In this document: piece by piece, positions 1 to 8,057 of the stretch
Numbering within the stretch: position 1 is the stretch's first letter
How the letters are laid out: each line of letters starts with the position of its first letter
Assembly: GCA_942491345.1 (NCBI GenBank)
Contig: CALOAN010000011.1
Location: forward strand, 393,117-457,116
DNA: 64,000 bases
Direction: 5' to 3'
From: JAHEEL01 sp942491345
GTDB lineage: Bacteria; Actinomycetota; Acidimicrobiia; Spongiisociales; UBA5794
Program-made: the position numbers and the translations under genes
The notes under the pieces: generated by a model
Told to the model about the DNA's origin: nothing
What the model saw: the letters and a program-made list of their open reading frames with translations, nothing else
Database searches by the model: none

Positions 1-159
1 CTCGGTTGTTGTTGTCTCCTCGGCCATCGCCTCGGTTGTTGTTGTCTCCTCGGCCGCAGCCGCCGTCGTGGTTGTGTCGTCGCTGTCGCTGCTACATGCC
101 GTAGCAATGAGCGCGAACGCCATAACCACCATCAGGAGCCGAATGGCTCGTCGTGTCAT
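1..159 (-). CDS. Lipoprotein, N-terminal part only (cut by window edge)
   Basis: Fifty-three codons are visible before the window ends. The start is the ATG at 157-159, preceded by a strong GGAGGAAG ribosome site. A hydrophobic signal ends in a lipobox (LIATAC, Cys22), so the mature protein should be lipid-anchored outside the membrane. After the Cys comes a Ser/Asp/Thr/Glu-rich linker; positions 1-30 and 31-60 are near-identical 30-bp direct repeats encoding an EETTTE unit. Such linkers are common in actinobacterial solute-binding lipoproteins, so a transporter binding protein is possible, but the functional domain is outside the window. It starts 11 bases after the hydrolase gene and probably belongs to the same operon. 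Confidence 0.75.
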   Translation of the reverse strand, partial: MTRRAIRLLMVVMAFALIATACSSDSDDTTTTAAAAEETTTTEAMAEETTTTE

Positions 160-170
160 CGTCTTCCTCC

Positions 171-1244
171 TCATTGGGTGTTGTCTTGCTCGAGGTACGC
201 GTGAAACACGCGGTTGAACTCGTCGGGATGCGACATAAACGGGACGTGCCCTGAGCCTGCGACGGCAACCTCTTCATACGACCCGCCGTGGGCGGTGTAG
301 TCATCGAGCGCCGTGCGAATCTGGTCCATCATCGGCTGGGGCGGGTATGCCTCCTCTCCCGGGTATCCGGGGAGCAGGCCTCGCGGCCCCCATGTCCCCG
401 GGTCGGATGCGGCGCTGTTCGACACCGCAACATCGTCGGCGCCGTAGATCCACAACACGTTGAACTTGGGCTCGGCTGCAAGCAGCCGTTCGATCAGGTT
501 GCCGATGTATTTGGGCGACATCGCGTTCGACGCGCCGCCGCGGCCCGGAGCGACAAACGGCCAGTTCGGCGAAACAGCACGATCCCCGGGGAGGCCATCG
601 TCGCCGGTCTTGACCTTGAACATGGCTTCGAGCAGGTCATCTTCACGCTCCGGCACGAACGGCGGGCCCCACACGAGGAGGCGCAGCACGTTTCTGGGAC
701 TGAATGGGGAATCAAGCGACCGATCTCCTGCCTCGAGCAGGCGCATCAGCTCAGGGTTGATGAGCCCGCCACCCGACCCCGCGAAGTCGTCGGTGGTTGG
801 CGTGCCGCGTGCGCCCTTCGTACCTCCGAAGCCGTATGGCGATCCGGGCCCCGCAAGTGTCACCGAAAGGAGCCGTTCGGGCGTGTCGGCCATCATCCAC
901 CATGCCACGAGTCCACCAAGCGAGTTCCCGACGAGATGGACCTTGTCGTATCCGAGGTGATCGATGAGCGCGATGGCATCATCGACGAACTCGCCCATGC
1001 CCTTGGTTGCGTCGACGCTGACTGCCGGATCGGCGTCGCCGTAGCCGCGCTGGTCCGGGCCGATCGCGCGGAATGCCGGTGGCAGGGCGACCATGGTCTC
1101 TTCCCACCATGTCGCCGATGAGAAGTTGCCGTGGATGAACAGCACGGGAGTACCGTCTTCGGGGCCGGCGAACAACACACGGGTCGTCAAGCGATCGGTC
1201 GTCACGGTCTCCGCGGTAATCCCGGGAAGCGTCGGGACACTCAT
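171..1244 (-). CDS. Alpha/beta hydrolase
   Basis: 357 residues. An alpha/beta-hydrolase fold is shown by the oxyanion-hole region HGNFSSATWWEE near residue 39, the nucleophile elbow GNSLGG (Ser108) and a late SGHVPF that supplies the catalytic His; the acid is likely the Asp in the GADDV segment. The substrate cannot be read from sequence. Its ATG overlaps the stop of the acyl-CoA ligase gene by 4 bases (ATGA), so the two are translationally coupled. With the ketosynthase-like and ligase genes upstream it resembles an acyl-processing pathway in which this enzyme would cleave an ester, thioester or beta-diketone-type intermediate (inference). Confidence 0.9.
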   Translation of the reverse strand: MSVPTLPGITAETVTTDRLTTRVLFAGPEDGTPVLFIHGNFSSATWWEETMVALPPAFRAIGPDQRGYGDADPAVSVDATKGMGEFVDDAIALIDHLGYDKVHLVGNSLGGLVAWWMMADTPERLLSVTLAGPGSPYGFGGTKGARGTPTTDDFAGSGGGLINPELMRLLEAGDRSLDSPFSPRNVLRLLVWGPPFVPEREDDLLEAMFKVKTGDDGLPGDRAVSPNWPFVAPGRGGASNAMSPKYIGNLIERLLAAEPKFNVLWIYGADDVAVSNSAASDPGTWGPRGLLPGYPGEEAYPPQPMMDQIRTALDDYTAHGGSYEEVAVAGSGHVPFMSHPDEFNRVFHAYLEQDNTQ

Positions 1245-2770
1245 GATGGGGCCTCCTCCGATGCGAGCAGCTTCTTGTCGATCTTTCCGATAGCGGTCAG
1301 CGGGATCTCGTCGAGGACAACGAAACTCCGCGGGAGTTTGTAGCGGGCGAGACGGTCGTTGAGGAAGGCAGTGAGGCCGGCCTGGTCGAAGTTGTCCTCG
1401 ACCACGAGAAACGCTCGGCCTACCTCACCCCAGGTTTCGTCCGACACCCCGACGACCGCGGCCTCGCTCACGGTCGGGTACGCGGTGATTGCCGATTCGA
1501 CCTCGGCCGGATAGACGTTCTCACCACCGCTAATGAACATATCCTTCGAGCGGCCGAGGATCCGGAAACACCCATCGGCGTCTCGGGTAGCAACGTCGCC
1601 GGTGTGGAGCCAACCGTTGCGGATCGTCTCGTTGGTTGCATCGGGCCGGTTCCAGTAGCCGGCCACCACGTGTGGGCCACGGATGAGGAGTTCGCCCTCT
1701 TCATCGGTCTCACACTCGGTTCCATCTTCCCTGATGATCTTCATGTCGATATGGAACAAGGGGTATCCAACGGAACCGATCTTCTCCTGCACCATGTCCG
1801 GAGGGAGCCAGAAGTTGTTGCCGGACGCCTCGGTCAGGCCGTAGCCCATCTTGAAGTCGACGCCGCGCTTCCAGAACTTCTCCATGATGGGGAGCGGGCA
1901 CGGGGCTCCACCGCTGATGACAAGCTCGAGACGGGAGAAGTCCGCGTCATCCCACCGTGGATGAGCCTGGAGCATCTGGAACATCGTTGGGACCGCGACG
2001 TAGTGCGTGATGCCGCCGCTCTCTACGAGGTCAAACGTCTCGCCGGGATCGAAGCCGGAGCAGAGGATGCTCGTTCCTCCAGTGTGCACCAGCGGCACCA
2101 TGAAGATGTTCGGCCCGCCGATGTGGAAGAACGGAAGCTGGAGCGGTGCAACATGGTCACCGGTGATGCCCCACGACGTGATCGTATTCACGCTGTTCCA
2201 GGTGACGTTTCGGTGCGTGACGACGGCTCCCTTGGGCAGGCCGGTTGTGCCTCCCGTGTAGTAGATCCCCCACGCGTCGTCTTGTGACAGTTCCGGCCGG
2301 TCGGGGGTCTCGGAGCTCATCGTGTCGCGTTCGGAGAGGTCTCGCTCTCCGGGGCCCGGATTGGTCATCGCCACGATGTGCTCGACGGTGGTGAACGACG
2401 GCTTCAACTCCTCGACCTCGTCGCGCCAGTCCTCGCTGTAGATCAGGACCTTCGGCTCGCCGTCCTCGACGATTCCGCGAAGTTCATGGACGGTCAACCG
2501 CCAGTTCAGATTCTGGAGGATTACACCGATCTTGGGAGCCGCCCAGAAGAGGTCGACATACTCGGAACGATTCGAGGCGTAGACGGCGACGCGGTCGCCC
2601 TTGCCGACTCCGAGGTTGCTGAGGTAGTTCGCCGTGCGATTCGCTCGTTCGTTCCACTCGGCGAACGTGGTCTCGGCGCCCGTAGCGGCGTCGATGAGTC
2701 CAACGCGGTCTGGGGTGAGTTTGGCCCGCTTGTCGAGCCAGTCGGTGGTGAAGTGAGACGGTTGGCTCAT
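1241..2770 (-). CDS. Fatty-acid/acyl-CoA ligase (AMP-forming, FadD-like)
   Basis: 509 residues in the ANL adenylate-forming family, which activates a carboxylic acid to acyl-AMP and then acyl-CoA. Seen: the P-loop-like YYTGGTTGLPKGAV (about residue 170), YGLTEASGN, the GWLHTGDVA motif, GRSKDMFISGGENVYP at the hinge, and the C-terminal PLTAIGKIDKK carrying the catalytic Lys. The start chosen is the ATG at 2768-2770, which overlaps the stop of the ketosynthase gene by 4 bases; a frame-open extension 5 codons upstream is less likely. Cytosolic. Acyl chain specificity is not visible. Confidence 0.92.
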   Translation of the reverse strand: MSQPSHFTTDWLDKRAKLTPDRVGLIDAATGAETTFAEWNERANRTANYLSNLGVGKGDRVAVYASNRSEYVDLFWAAPKIGVILQNLNWRLTVHELRGIVEDGEPKVLIYSEDWRDEVEELKPSFTTVEHIVAMTNPGPGERDLSERDTMSSETPDRPELSQDDAWGIYYTGGTTGLPKGAVVTHRNVTWNSVNTITSWGITGDHVAPLQLPFFHIGGPNIFMVPLVHTGGTSILCSGFDPGETFDLVESGGITHYVAVPTMFQMLQAHPRWDDADFSRLELVISGGAPCPLPIMEKFWKRGVDFKMGYGLTEASGNNFWLPPDMVQEKIGSVGYPLFHIDMKIIREDGTECETDEEGELLIRGPHVVAGYWNRPDATNETIRNGWLHTGDVATRDADGCFRILGRSKDMFISGGENVYPAEVESAITAYPTVSEAAVVGVSDETWGEVGRAFLVVEDNFDQAGLTAFLNDRLARYKLPRSFVVLDEIPLTAIGKIDKKLLASEEAPS

Positions 2771-3804
2771 TCCGCAGGTCCCCATTGCACGATCGCACCG
2801 GCCCAGACGTACCCGATACCTGCAGCGATGATCGCCATCGTGTCCCCGGGTTTGAGGCGGCCTTGCTCCAGGCCGGCCTCAATGTTGATGATCGCGTCCT
2901 GCTCCCCGACGTGACCGATCGACGACATGTAGACGCCCTGGTCTTCGGAAAGGCCGAGGTGGTCGAGCATCTCGCGGTACGCCGACGGCTTTACCAGCGA
3001 CATGTTGAAAAAGTCGATGTCCCCTCTCGTGTATGGAGTTCCGTCGCTCTTGGTCCCGGACTTCTCGAGCGACGTGTCCACACAGGCGAGCCAATTCTCG
3101 ATCGACACCTCGCCGAGGCGTGCCTTCATCGCTTCCGGCTCGACGAGGCGGAACTTGAAGTCCCCGCCGCCGACGGCGTCATCGGTCGGGTGCCGGACGG
3201 TTCCGCTGGCGGGCACGATCACATGACGGCTCATTGATCCGTCGGTGATCAGGTGCATCCCGAGGACTTGATTCTCGGGCCAATCACGTTTCACGATCAT
3301 CGCTCCGGCTCCGGCGCCGATGTTGAAGAGGAACGATGTATTGAGATCTGTCAAGTCGATGAAGTGCGAGATTACGTAGCCGCCGCCGATGAGGATGGTG
3401 TTGATCGTCGGATCGTCGGCCATGAGACTTCTCGCGAGCTTCATCGCGGCAATGGTGGTCGCGCACCGGGTATGGATGTCGATGCCCCATGCGTTCTCGG
3501 CTCCGACCTCGTAGGCGAGGTCGATGGCGGTTGTCCACAGCAGATACTCTCGCCATTCTTCCGTGGTACAGAGCACGACATCGATGTCGAGGGGGTCGAT
3601 GCCCGCCTTGTTGATGGCGTCGCGCGCGGCGTGGGCTGCCATCTCGTTCGGATGCACGGAGGCATCGGCAACGAACTTCCTCTCGATCCCGAGTTTCTCC
3701 CGCACGACCCACTCCGGGAGACCGCTCTGTTCGGCAATGTCTTCTGCCGTCATGTACGTGTCCGGAAAGAACGTTGCCGTCGACACAATGCCCATCTCGA
3801 TCAT
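2767..3804 (-). CDS. Ketoacyl-ACP synthase III-like (thiolase superfamily) protein
   Basis: 345 residues with the thiolase fold of the FabH/HMG-CoA synthase group. The nucleophilic Cys114 sits in DIHTRCATTIAAM, as expected for acyl transfer. Two other catalytic motifs differ from FabH: the HQAN His position reads FNMSLVKPS, and the GNTSA Asn position reads IGHVGEQDA, placing a His where FabH has Asn. It is therefore a divergent subfamily and the reaction (Claisen condensation or acyl transfer) is uncertain. ATGA overlaps couple it to tetR upstream and to the ligase downstream. OleA is one possible relative, but no OleD-type reductase is adjacent. Confidence 0.85.
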   Translation of the reverse strand: MIEMGIVSTATFFPDTYMTAEDIAEQSGLPEWVVREKLGIERKFVADASVHPNEMAAHAARDAINKAGIDPLDIDVVLCTTEEWREYLLWTTAIDLAYEVGAENAWGIDIHTRCATTIAAMKLARSLMADDPTINTILIGGGYVISHFIDLTDLNTSFLFNIGAGAGAMIVKRDWPENQVLGMHLITDGSMSRHVIVPASGTVRHPTDDAVGGGDFKFRLVEPEAMKARLGEVSIENWLACVDTSLEKSGTKSDGTPYTRGDIDFFNMSLVKPSAYREMLDHLGLSEDQGVYMSSIGHVGEQDAIINIEAGLEQGRLKPGDTMAIIAAGIGYVWAGAIVQWGPAE

Positions 3805-4451
3805 GGCTGGTCCTCTGGATCGCAGTATCCGAATCCTCTCCCGACGAAGGTCATGACCTCATCGATGACTTCCTCCGGCGGTTCCTGGTGCTCGAGAATG
3901 ACCCATCGGCTCCCGAGCAGCTCGGCAATCCCCATGAGGATCCAGGCGAGCGTCTCCGGGGAGATGTCGTCACTGATCTGGCCGCGCCCAACCGCAACCT
4001 CGAGGCCCCTGGCGTACGCGGCGCCCAGCGTCCGATAGTGCCATCGATAGATCTCCTCGTCGACGAACTCGGCTTCTCTCACAACCTTGTAGAGCGCACG
4101 GTGGCTTGCCGCGAATTCGAAGAAGGCTCGGAGCCCGACGCGCTCCATTTCGATGCGGTGTTCAATACCTTCGACCGCCTCGGCGATATGCCTCCGGAGT
4201 CCGTGGTTGAGGTCCTGCACGAGTTCCACGAACGCAGAACGTTTGTCCGGAAAGTAGACGTAGAAGGTGCCCTGGGCCACGCCGGCTCTGCGCGTGATCT
4301 CTGCGATCGAAGCCCGGTCGTAGCTGTACTCCCCGAAGACCTCCTCGGCGGCGTCGAGGAGCGCCTGGCGTGTAACTCGTCCCTTCTCTGTCACCGGTAT
4401 CGCTATGGGCGGACTCCCTCTCGGTTGTCGGCGATCGGGTCTTGTTCTCAA
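3801..4451 (-). CDS. TetR-family transcriptional regulator
   Basis: 216 residues. The N-terminal helix-turn-helix is typical of TetR (TRQALLDAAEEVF ... SIAEITRRAGVAQGTFYVYF, about residues 27-67), followed by an all-helical ligand-binding region. It is the first gene of an operon of coupled genes and overlaps the ketosynthase-like start by 4 bases. A palindrome 11-35 bases upstream (4462-4486) is the obvious candidate operator, so autoregulation and control of the acyl pathway by an acyl-CoA or related ligand is likely. The N-terminus may be over-extended: a GTG at VTEKGRV, about 20 codons in, is an alternative start. Confidence 0.9.
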   Translation of the reverse strand: MRTRPDRRQPRGSPPIAIPVTEKGRVTRQALLDAAEEVFGEYSYDRASIAEITRRAGVAQGTFYVYFPDKRSAFVELVQDLNHGLRRHIAEAVEGIEHRIEMERVGLRAFFEFAASHRALYKVVREAEFVDEEIYRWHYRTLGAAYARGLEVAVGRGQISDDISPETLAWILMGIAELLGSRWVILEHQEPPEEVIDEVMTFVGRGFGYCDPEDQP

Positions 4452-4461
4452 AAATGACGAG

Positions 4462-4486
4462 TGACTCAGGTTTCAGTTCTGAGTTA
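4462..4486. promoter_or_regulatory. Palindromic candidate operator of the TetR-led operon
   Basis: Arms TGACTCAG and CTGAGTTA are separated by 9 bases; seven of eight arm positions are complementary. The site lies between the dtd stop and the tetR start and is the only clear dyad there. Position and symmetry fit binding by the adjacent TetR protein; this is not proved by sequence alone. Confidence 0.55.
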
Positions 4487-4508
4487 TACCAAGTCGTCGG
4501 GGAGGCTG

Positions 4509-5027
4509 TCAAACGCCGGCGCTCGGGTGCCTCGCGCTGACCTCCCCGCGTCGGGTGTATCCGCCCTGGGGAACGGCGATCCGACCGTCGATCACGTCGA
4601 ACACAATCGTGACCGGGCCGTCGTTGACGAGGTCGACGACCATGTGGGCGCCGAAGCGGCCGTGCTCCACCGGCACTCCGGTCGCCGCAATCGCCTCAGA
4701 GAGCGCTGCAAGGATCGGGACCGCACGGTCCGGTGACGCGGCATCCGTGAAAGCCGGACGGCGGCCCTTCCGAACGTCTCCGAGCAACGTGAACTGCGAA
4801 ACCAGGAGAATCGCTCCCCCGGCGTCGACGACGCTCAGGTTCATCTTCCCTTCGGCGTCGGGGAAGACACGCATGCCGACGATCTTCGCCGCCGCCGCAT
4901 GCGCGTCGTTCTCATCGTCTCCTTCGGCTACTCCGACGAGGGCGAGGAGGCCAATCTCGATCCGCCCGGTCGTCTCTCCTCCGACGTCGACGGATGCCCG
5001 ACGAACCCGTTGTAGGACGATCCTCAT
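4509..5027 (-). CDS. dtd: D-aminoacyl-tRNA deacylase
   Basis: 172 residues. Hydrolyses D-amino acids mis-attached to tRNA, a cytosolic proofreading step. The family opening MRIVLQRVRRASV, the SQFTL motif with its catalytic Thr region and the NDGPVT motif (Gly-cisPro selectivity element) are all present. The protein is about 20 residues longer than the usual 145-150 because of a C-terminal tail (GGYTRRGEVSARHPSAGV), which may be disordered. It runs in the same direction as the tetR operon, but the palindrome between them suggests a separate promoter for tetR. Confidence 0.95.
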   Translation of the reverse strand: MRIVLQRVRRASVDVGGETTGRIEIGLLALVGVAEGDDENDAHAAAAKIVGMRVFPDAEGKMNLSVVDAGGAILLVSQFTLLGDVRKGRRPAFTDAASPDRAVPILAALSEAIAATGVPVEHGRFGAHMVVDLVNDGPVTIVFDVIDGRIAVPQGGYTRRGEVSARHPSAGV

Positions 5028-5098
5028 CTCGGCTCCCTTGGAGATGTGCGTGGGGCACGGTACACCGGTCGTGGAGTGGCGCCCCTACACTCGCCGCC

Positions 5099-6031
5099 GT
5101 GTTTCGCGCGATTCCCCTGTCCATCCTCCGCGGCTACCTCATGGGGGCCGCCGACATCGTCCCCGGTGTGTCCGGTGGCACGATCGCCCTCGTCCTCGGT
5201 ATCTATGAACGGCTGATCGCCTCGGTCCGCGCCGGGAGCTCGGCGCTGGGCTCGTTCGTGCGCCTTGATTTCTCGGCTGGTGCCGAGTGGCTCCGCAAGG
5301 TGGAATGGGGATTCATTCTTCCCCTCGGTGCCGGGATCGGCCTCGCGATCATCTCGCTCTCGCACCTCCTCGAGAATCTGCTGAGAGATCATGCGGTGCT
5401 GATGGCCTCGCTCTTTCTCGGGCTCGTCGCCGGTTCGGCTCTGATCGTCTGGCGCCTCCTCACCGTTCGTGACCTGCGCAGGATCGGCATCATCGTTGCC
5501 GTGACGGTGGTGGTGTTTGTACTCCTCGGGCTGCGGGAGGACACGTCAAGTGAGTCGGCGGCGCAAATCACCAATCCGGAGACCTGGGCCTACTTCCTCT
5601 CCGGCGCCGTCGCCATCTGCGCCATGATCCTGCCGGGGATCAGCGGTTCGTTCATCCTCGTGATGCTCGGGATGTACGGTCCGGTGCTGTCGGCTGTGAC
5701 ATCACGTGACGTTGCCTCCCTCGCCGTGTTCGGTGTCGGAGCGATCATCGGCCTCGCACTCTTCTCCCAGGTGCTGCACCGTGCACTGCGTGACCACTAC
5801 AACTCGGTCATGGCCGCCCTCATCGGACTCATGCTTGGCTCGTTACGTGTGTTGTGGCCGTGGCCGAGAGGCGTCGACAGCACTGCCCTTCAATCGCCCG
5901 ATGAGGACGTGCTCGTGGCCATCGCGGCTGCCGTTCTGGCATTCGCTGTCGTGATGGCGATCGACGCTCTCGGTCGTCGCGTTGGGCATCACACCACATC
6001 GGACGAAGTCGATGAACTCACCGCCGACTAG
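5099..6031 (+). CDS. DUF368 membrane protein, PopT-type undecaprenyl-phosphate translocase
   Basis: 310 residues from the GTG at 5099. The signature MGAADIVPGVSGGTIALVLGIYERL near residue 15 and the related second-half motif MILPGISGSFILVMLGMY identify the DUF368 family; the repeat of PG(V/I)SG in both halves shows its internal symmetry. About eight membrane helices are visible. Members (PopT) were shown to recycle the undecaprenyl-phosphate carrier across the membrane for cell-wall synthesis. The open frame extends 35 codons further upstream, but that part overlaps dtd antisense and lacks family similarity. Its end overlaps the small FlgM-like gene tail-to-tail by 14 bases. Confidence 0.88.
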   Translation: MFRAIPLSILRGYLMGAADIVPGVSGGTIALVLGIYERLIASVRAGSSALGSFVRLDFSAGAEWLRKVEWGFILPLGAGIGLAIISLSHLLENLLRDHAVLMASLFLGLVAGSALIVWRLLTVRDLRRIGIIVAVTVVVFVLLGLREDTSSESAAQITNPETWAYFLSGAVAICAMILPGISGSFILVMLGMYGPVLSAVTSRDVASLAVFGVGAIIGLALFSQVLHRALRDHYNSVMAALIGLMLGSLRVLWPWPRGVDSTALQSPDEDVLVAIAAAVLAFAVVMAIDALGRRVGHHTTSDEVDELTAD

Positions 6032-6176
6032 TCGGATCGATTCGCCGGTACCAGGCTATGACCGCGTCGGCGACGCGTTCCGGAGGCACCGTGTACTCGC
6101 CCCGCTCGATCTTTGCCTTGATCGCGCGGAGGCGTTCCGGCCTCCGGGCGTCGCGCTTGGGAGCCCAGCCGGTCAC
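6018..6176 (-). CDS. Small FlgM-like protein, 52 residues
   Basis: A short gene easily missed: the GTG at 6174-6176 overlaps the racemase TGA as GTGA, and the frame runs 52 codons to a TGA at 6018. The product has a basic N-terminus and a segment RAIKAKIERGEYTVPPERVA followed by DAVIAWYRR, which closely resembles the C-terminal helix pair of FlgM anti-sigma factors (KxxIxxGxYxVxxxxVAxAxI). No flagellar gene is in the window, so an anti-sigma role is uncertain. The 4-base coupling and good codon use support a real gene. Confidence 0.6.
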   Translation of the reverse strand: MTGWAPKRDARRPERLRAIKAKIERGEYTVPPERVADAVIAWYRRIDPTSRR

Positions 6177-7294
6177 GACGATGCCCCACTGCGAAGCAGT
6201 GCGTGGATAGCCTCAGTGTCCCATCCGAGTTCGCGCAGGATTGCTGCGGTGTCGGCGCCAGGTTCGGCGTTGTCGCCGAGTCGAACAGCGGGCTTGTTGC
6301 CGAAACGCGGGGACGGGCTCGGCAGCCGGTGGTCGGCGGGTCCATCGAACACTGCACGCTGGGCGTTGTGCGGATGGTTGGGTGCCTCGCTGAGCCGCAA
6401 CACCGGAGTTGTGCACGCGTCGGTCCCGTCGAAGACCGTCGTCCATTCTGCGCGGGTTCGCGTCGCAAACCGCGCTCCGATGATCTCCCGCAGCTCCGGC
6501 CAGCCCGACGGGTCGTATTGGCTCGGGAGTCTCGCTGCATCGAGACCGAGACCGTCCAGCAGCTCCGAGTAGAAATGGGGTTCGAGCGCACCGACGGCCA
6601 TCGACCCGCCGTCGCTCGTGGTGTAGGTGGTGTAGAACGGGGCTCCTCCATCGAGCAGGTTCTCACCACGCCGATCTTCCCAGCGACCGATCGCCAGCAG
6701 CTCGTAGAAGGGGCTCATCAGGGAGGCGGCACCGTCGAGGATTGCAGAATCCACCACGGTCCCGCCGGAGCGTTCACGATTGTGCAGGGCGGCGAGCACG
6801 CCGGTGACGAGGAACATCGCCCCACCCCCGTCTCCCACGAGATTGAGTGGCGGCGCCGCCCGGTCGGCCGCGCCGATCGCATGAAGTGCACCGGCCAGGC
6901 CGATGTAGTTGATGTCGTGGCCTGCCATCGTCGAGTACGGGCCGTCGCTCCCCCACCCCGTCATACGCCCATACACAAGGTCTGGGTTCGTGGCGAAGCA
7001 CTCTTCGGGACCCAACCCGAGGCGCTCCATCACACCGGGCCGAAACCCCTCGAGGAGGACATCGGAGCGGCCCACGAGCTGCAAAGCGACACCAACTGCC
7101 GCAGGCTGTTTGAGGTCCAGAGCGATGGACCGCTTTCCTCGACCCACGGCTCCGACCATCGGATCCGGGATTGCAGGGCCACCCGGACGGTCCACCCTGA
7201 TCACGTTCGCCCCGAGGCCACCGAGGACCATACCGGCAAATGGCACGGGACCGAGGCCGGCAAACTCGACCACGGTCACGTCGCTGAGCGGCAT
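6173..7294 (-). CDS. CoA transferase family III, alpha-methylacyl-CoA racemase-like
   Basis: 373 residues from the ATG at 7292-7294. Family III (CaiB/BaiF) fold; the opening MPLSDVTVVEFAGLGPVPFAG and the segment GHDINYIGLAGALHAIG, which carries the catalytic His of bacterial alpha-methylacyl-CoA racemases, point to the racemase branch that interconverts 2-methylacyl-CoA epimers in branched-chain lipid breakdown. The final third has the usual SEAPNHPHNAQR region. An upstream in-frame extension of 33 codons lacks similarity. It lies 23 bases after the peptidoglycan-binding lipoprotein gene and its stop overlaps the FlgM-like start. Confidence 0.88.
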   Translation of the reverse strand: MPLSDVTVVEFAGLGPVPFAGMVLGGLGANVIRVDRPGGPAIPDPMVGAVGRGKRSIALDLKQPAAVGVALQLVGRSDVLLEGFRPGVMERLGLGPEECFATNPDLVYGRMTGWGSDGPYSTMAGHDINYIGLAGALHAIGAADRAAPPLNLVGDGGGAMFLVTGVLAALHNRERSGGTVVDSAILDGAASLMSPFYELLAIGRWEDRRGENLLDGGAPFYTTYTTSDGGSMAVGALEPHFYSELLDGLGLDAARLPSQYDPSGWPELREIIGARFATRTRAEWTTVFDGTDACTTPVLRLSEAPNHPHNAQRAVFDGPADHRLPSPSPRFGNKPAVRLGDNAEPGADTAAILRELGWDTEAIHALLRSGASS

Positions 7295-7317
7295 CGCAGT
7301 GAGATTCGACGGTGCGA

Positions 7318-7893
7318 TCAGGCCCGGCCCATTTCCTGTTCGAGACAAACGTGGGTGTACGGGTTGAAGCGGCCGTCGACCTCGATCTCGCACTTCGCCT
7401 GCAGTCCTTCGACGCCCTTCAGGGTTCCGCTCCCGTAGTCGCCGTCCGCAGGACCGGGATAGAGCTTCAGCTCCATCAGGTCCTCCTGGATCACGGTCAC
7501 GATGTCCGGGTCGGCTTCCATCGCGTCGGCGAGCGCCTCATAGGTCTCGGGGCCGTAGGCCCCGTCTGCAGTGATTCCCGCGTCGGTCTGGAAGGCGGTA
7601 ATCGCCTCAACGGTCATCGGTCCCAGAAGCCCGTCTGGCACTCCTTCGAAGTATCCCAGCGCGGTCAGCTCTTGCTGGATCACGGTGGTGAGCAGCGTTG
7701 CCGGCCCATACGGGGAGGTTGTGGTTGTTGTCGACGATGTGGTCGTGGATGTCACCGCCGGAGACGTCGTCGCCGTGGTCTCCGTCGGGAACGTCGTCGA
7801 AGTCGTGGTCGTCGTCTCTTCAGCGCTCGATCCGCACGCGGCCAGGATGAACACCAACGCCACAACGATGGCGAGGCCTCGTCGATCGCTCAT
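7318..7893 (-). CDS. Lipoprotein with two peptidoglycan-binding repeats
   Basis: 191 residues from the ATG at 7891-7893. A signal peptide ends in a lipobox (ILAACG, Cys near residue 20). A Thr/Ser-rich linker of about 45 residues follows. Two PG_binding_1-type repeats then occupy about residues 68-120 (VIQQELTALGYFEGVPDG ... DGAYGPETYEAL) and 125-190 (VIQEDLMELKLYPGPADG ... DGRFNPYTHVCLEQ); the second is less regular and has two Cys. It should be anchored to the membrane and bind cell wall. No catalytic domain is fused, so a scaffold or sensor role is possible. Confidence 0.85.
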   Translation of the reverse strand: MSDRRGLAIVVALVFILAACGSSAEETTTTTSTTFPTETTATTSPAVTSTTTSSTTTTTSPYGPATLLTTVIQQELTALGYFEGVPDGLLGPMTVEAITAFQTDAGITADGAYGPETYEALADAMEADPDIVTVIQEDLMELKLYPGPADGDYGSGTLKGVEGLQAKCEIEVDGRFNPYTHVCLEQEMGRA

Positions 7894-8057
7894 CGGTCTT
7901 GCCCTTTCGCCGATGCCACTTCTGTCGACGCTGAGGGTACACGCCGATGCACCTGCCTTGCACATCGAATCGGTCCGACTCGGCGACGCCCACCCCATCA
8001 TCGCCGCCGTCGGACGGCCACCGGCTGGCACCAGACAGCCCCTACCCTCATGCGTTC

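Noticed and set aside
171..4451. Complete olefin (OleABCD) cluster
   Set aside because: No OleD-type reductase is adjacent and the ligase looks like an ordinary acyl-CoA synthetase.
6203..7438. Long plus-strand open frame of 411 codons
   Set aside because: It lies antisense to the racemase gene, lacks any recognisable motif and is His/Arg-rich as expected for a GC-rich shadow frame.
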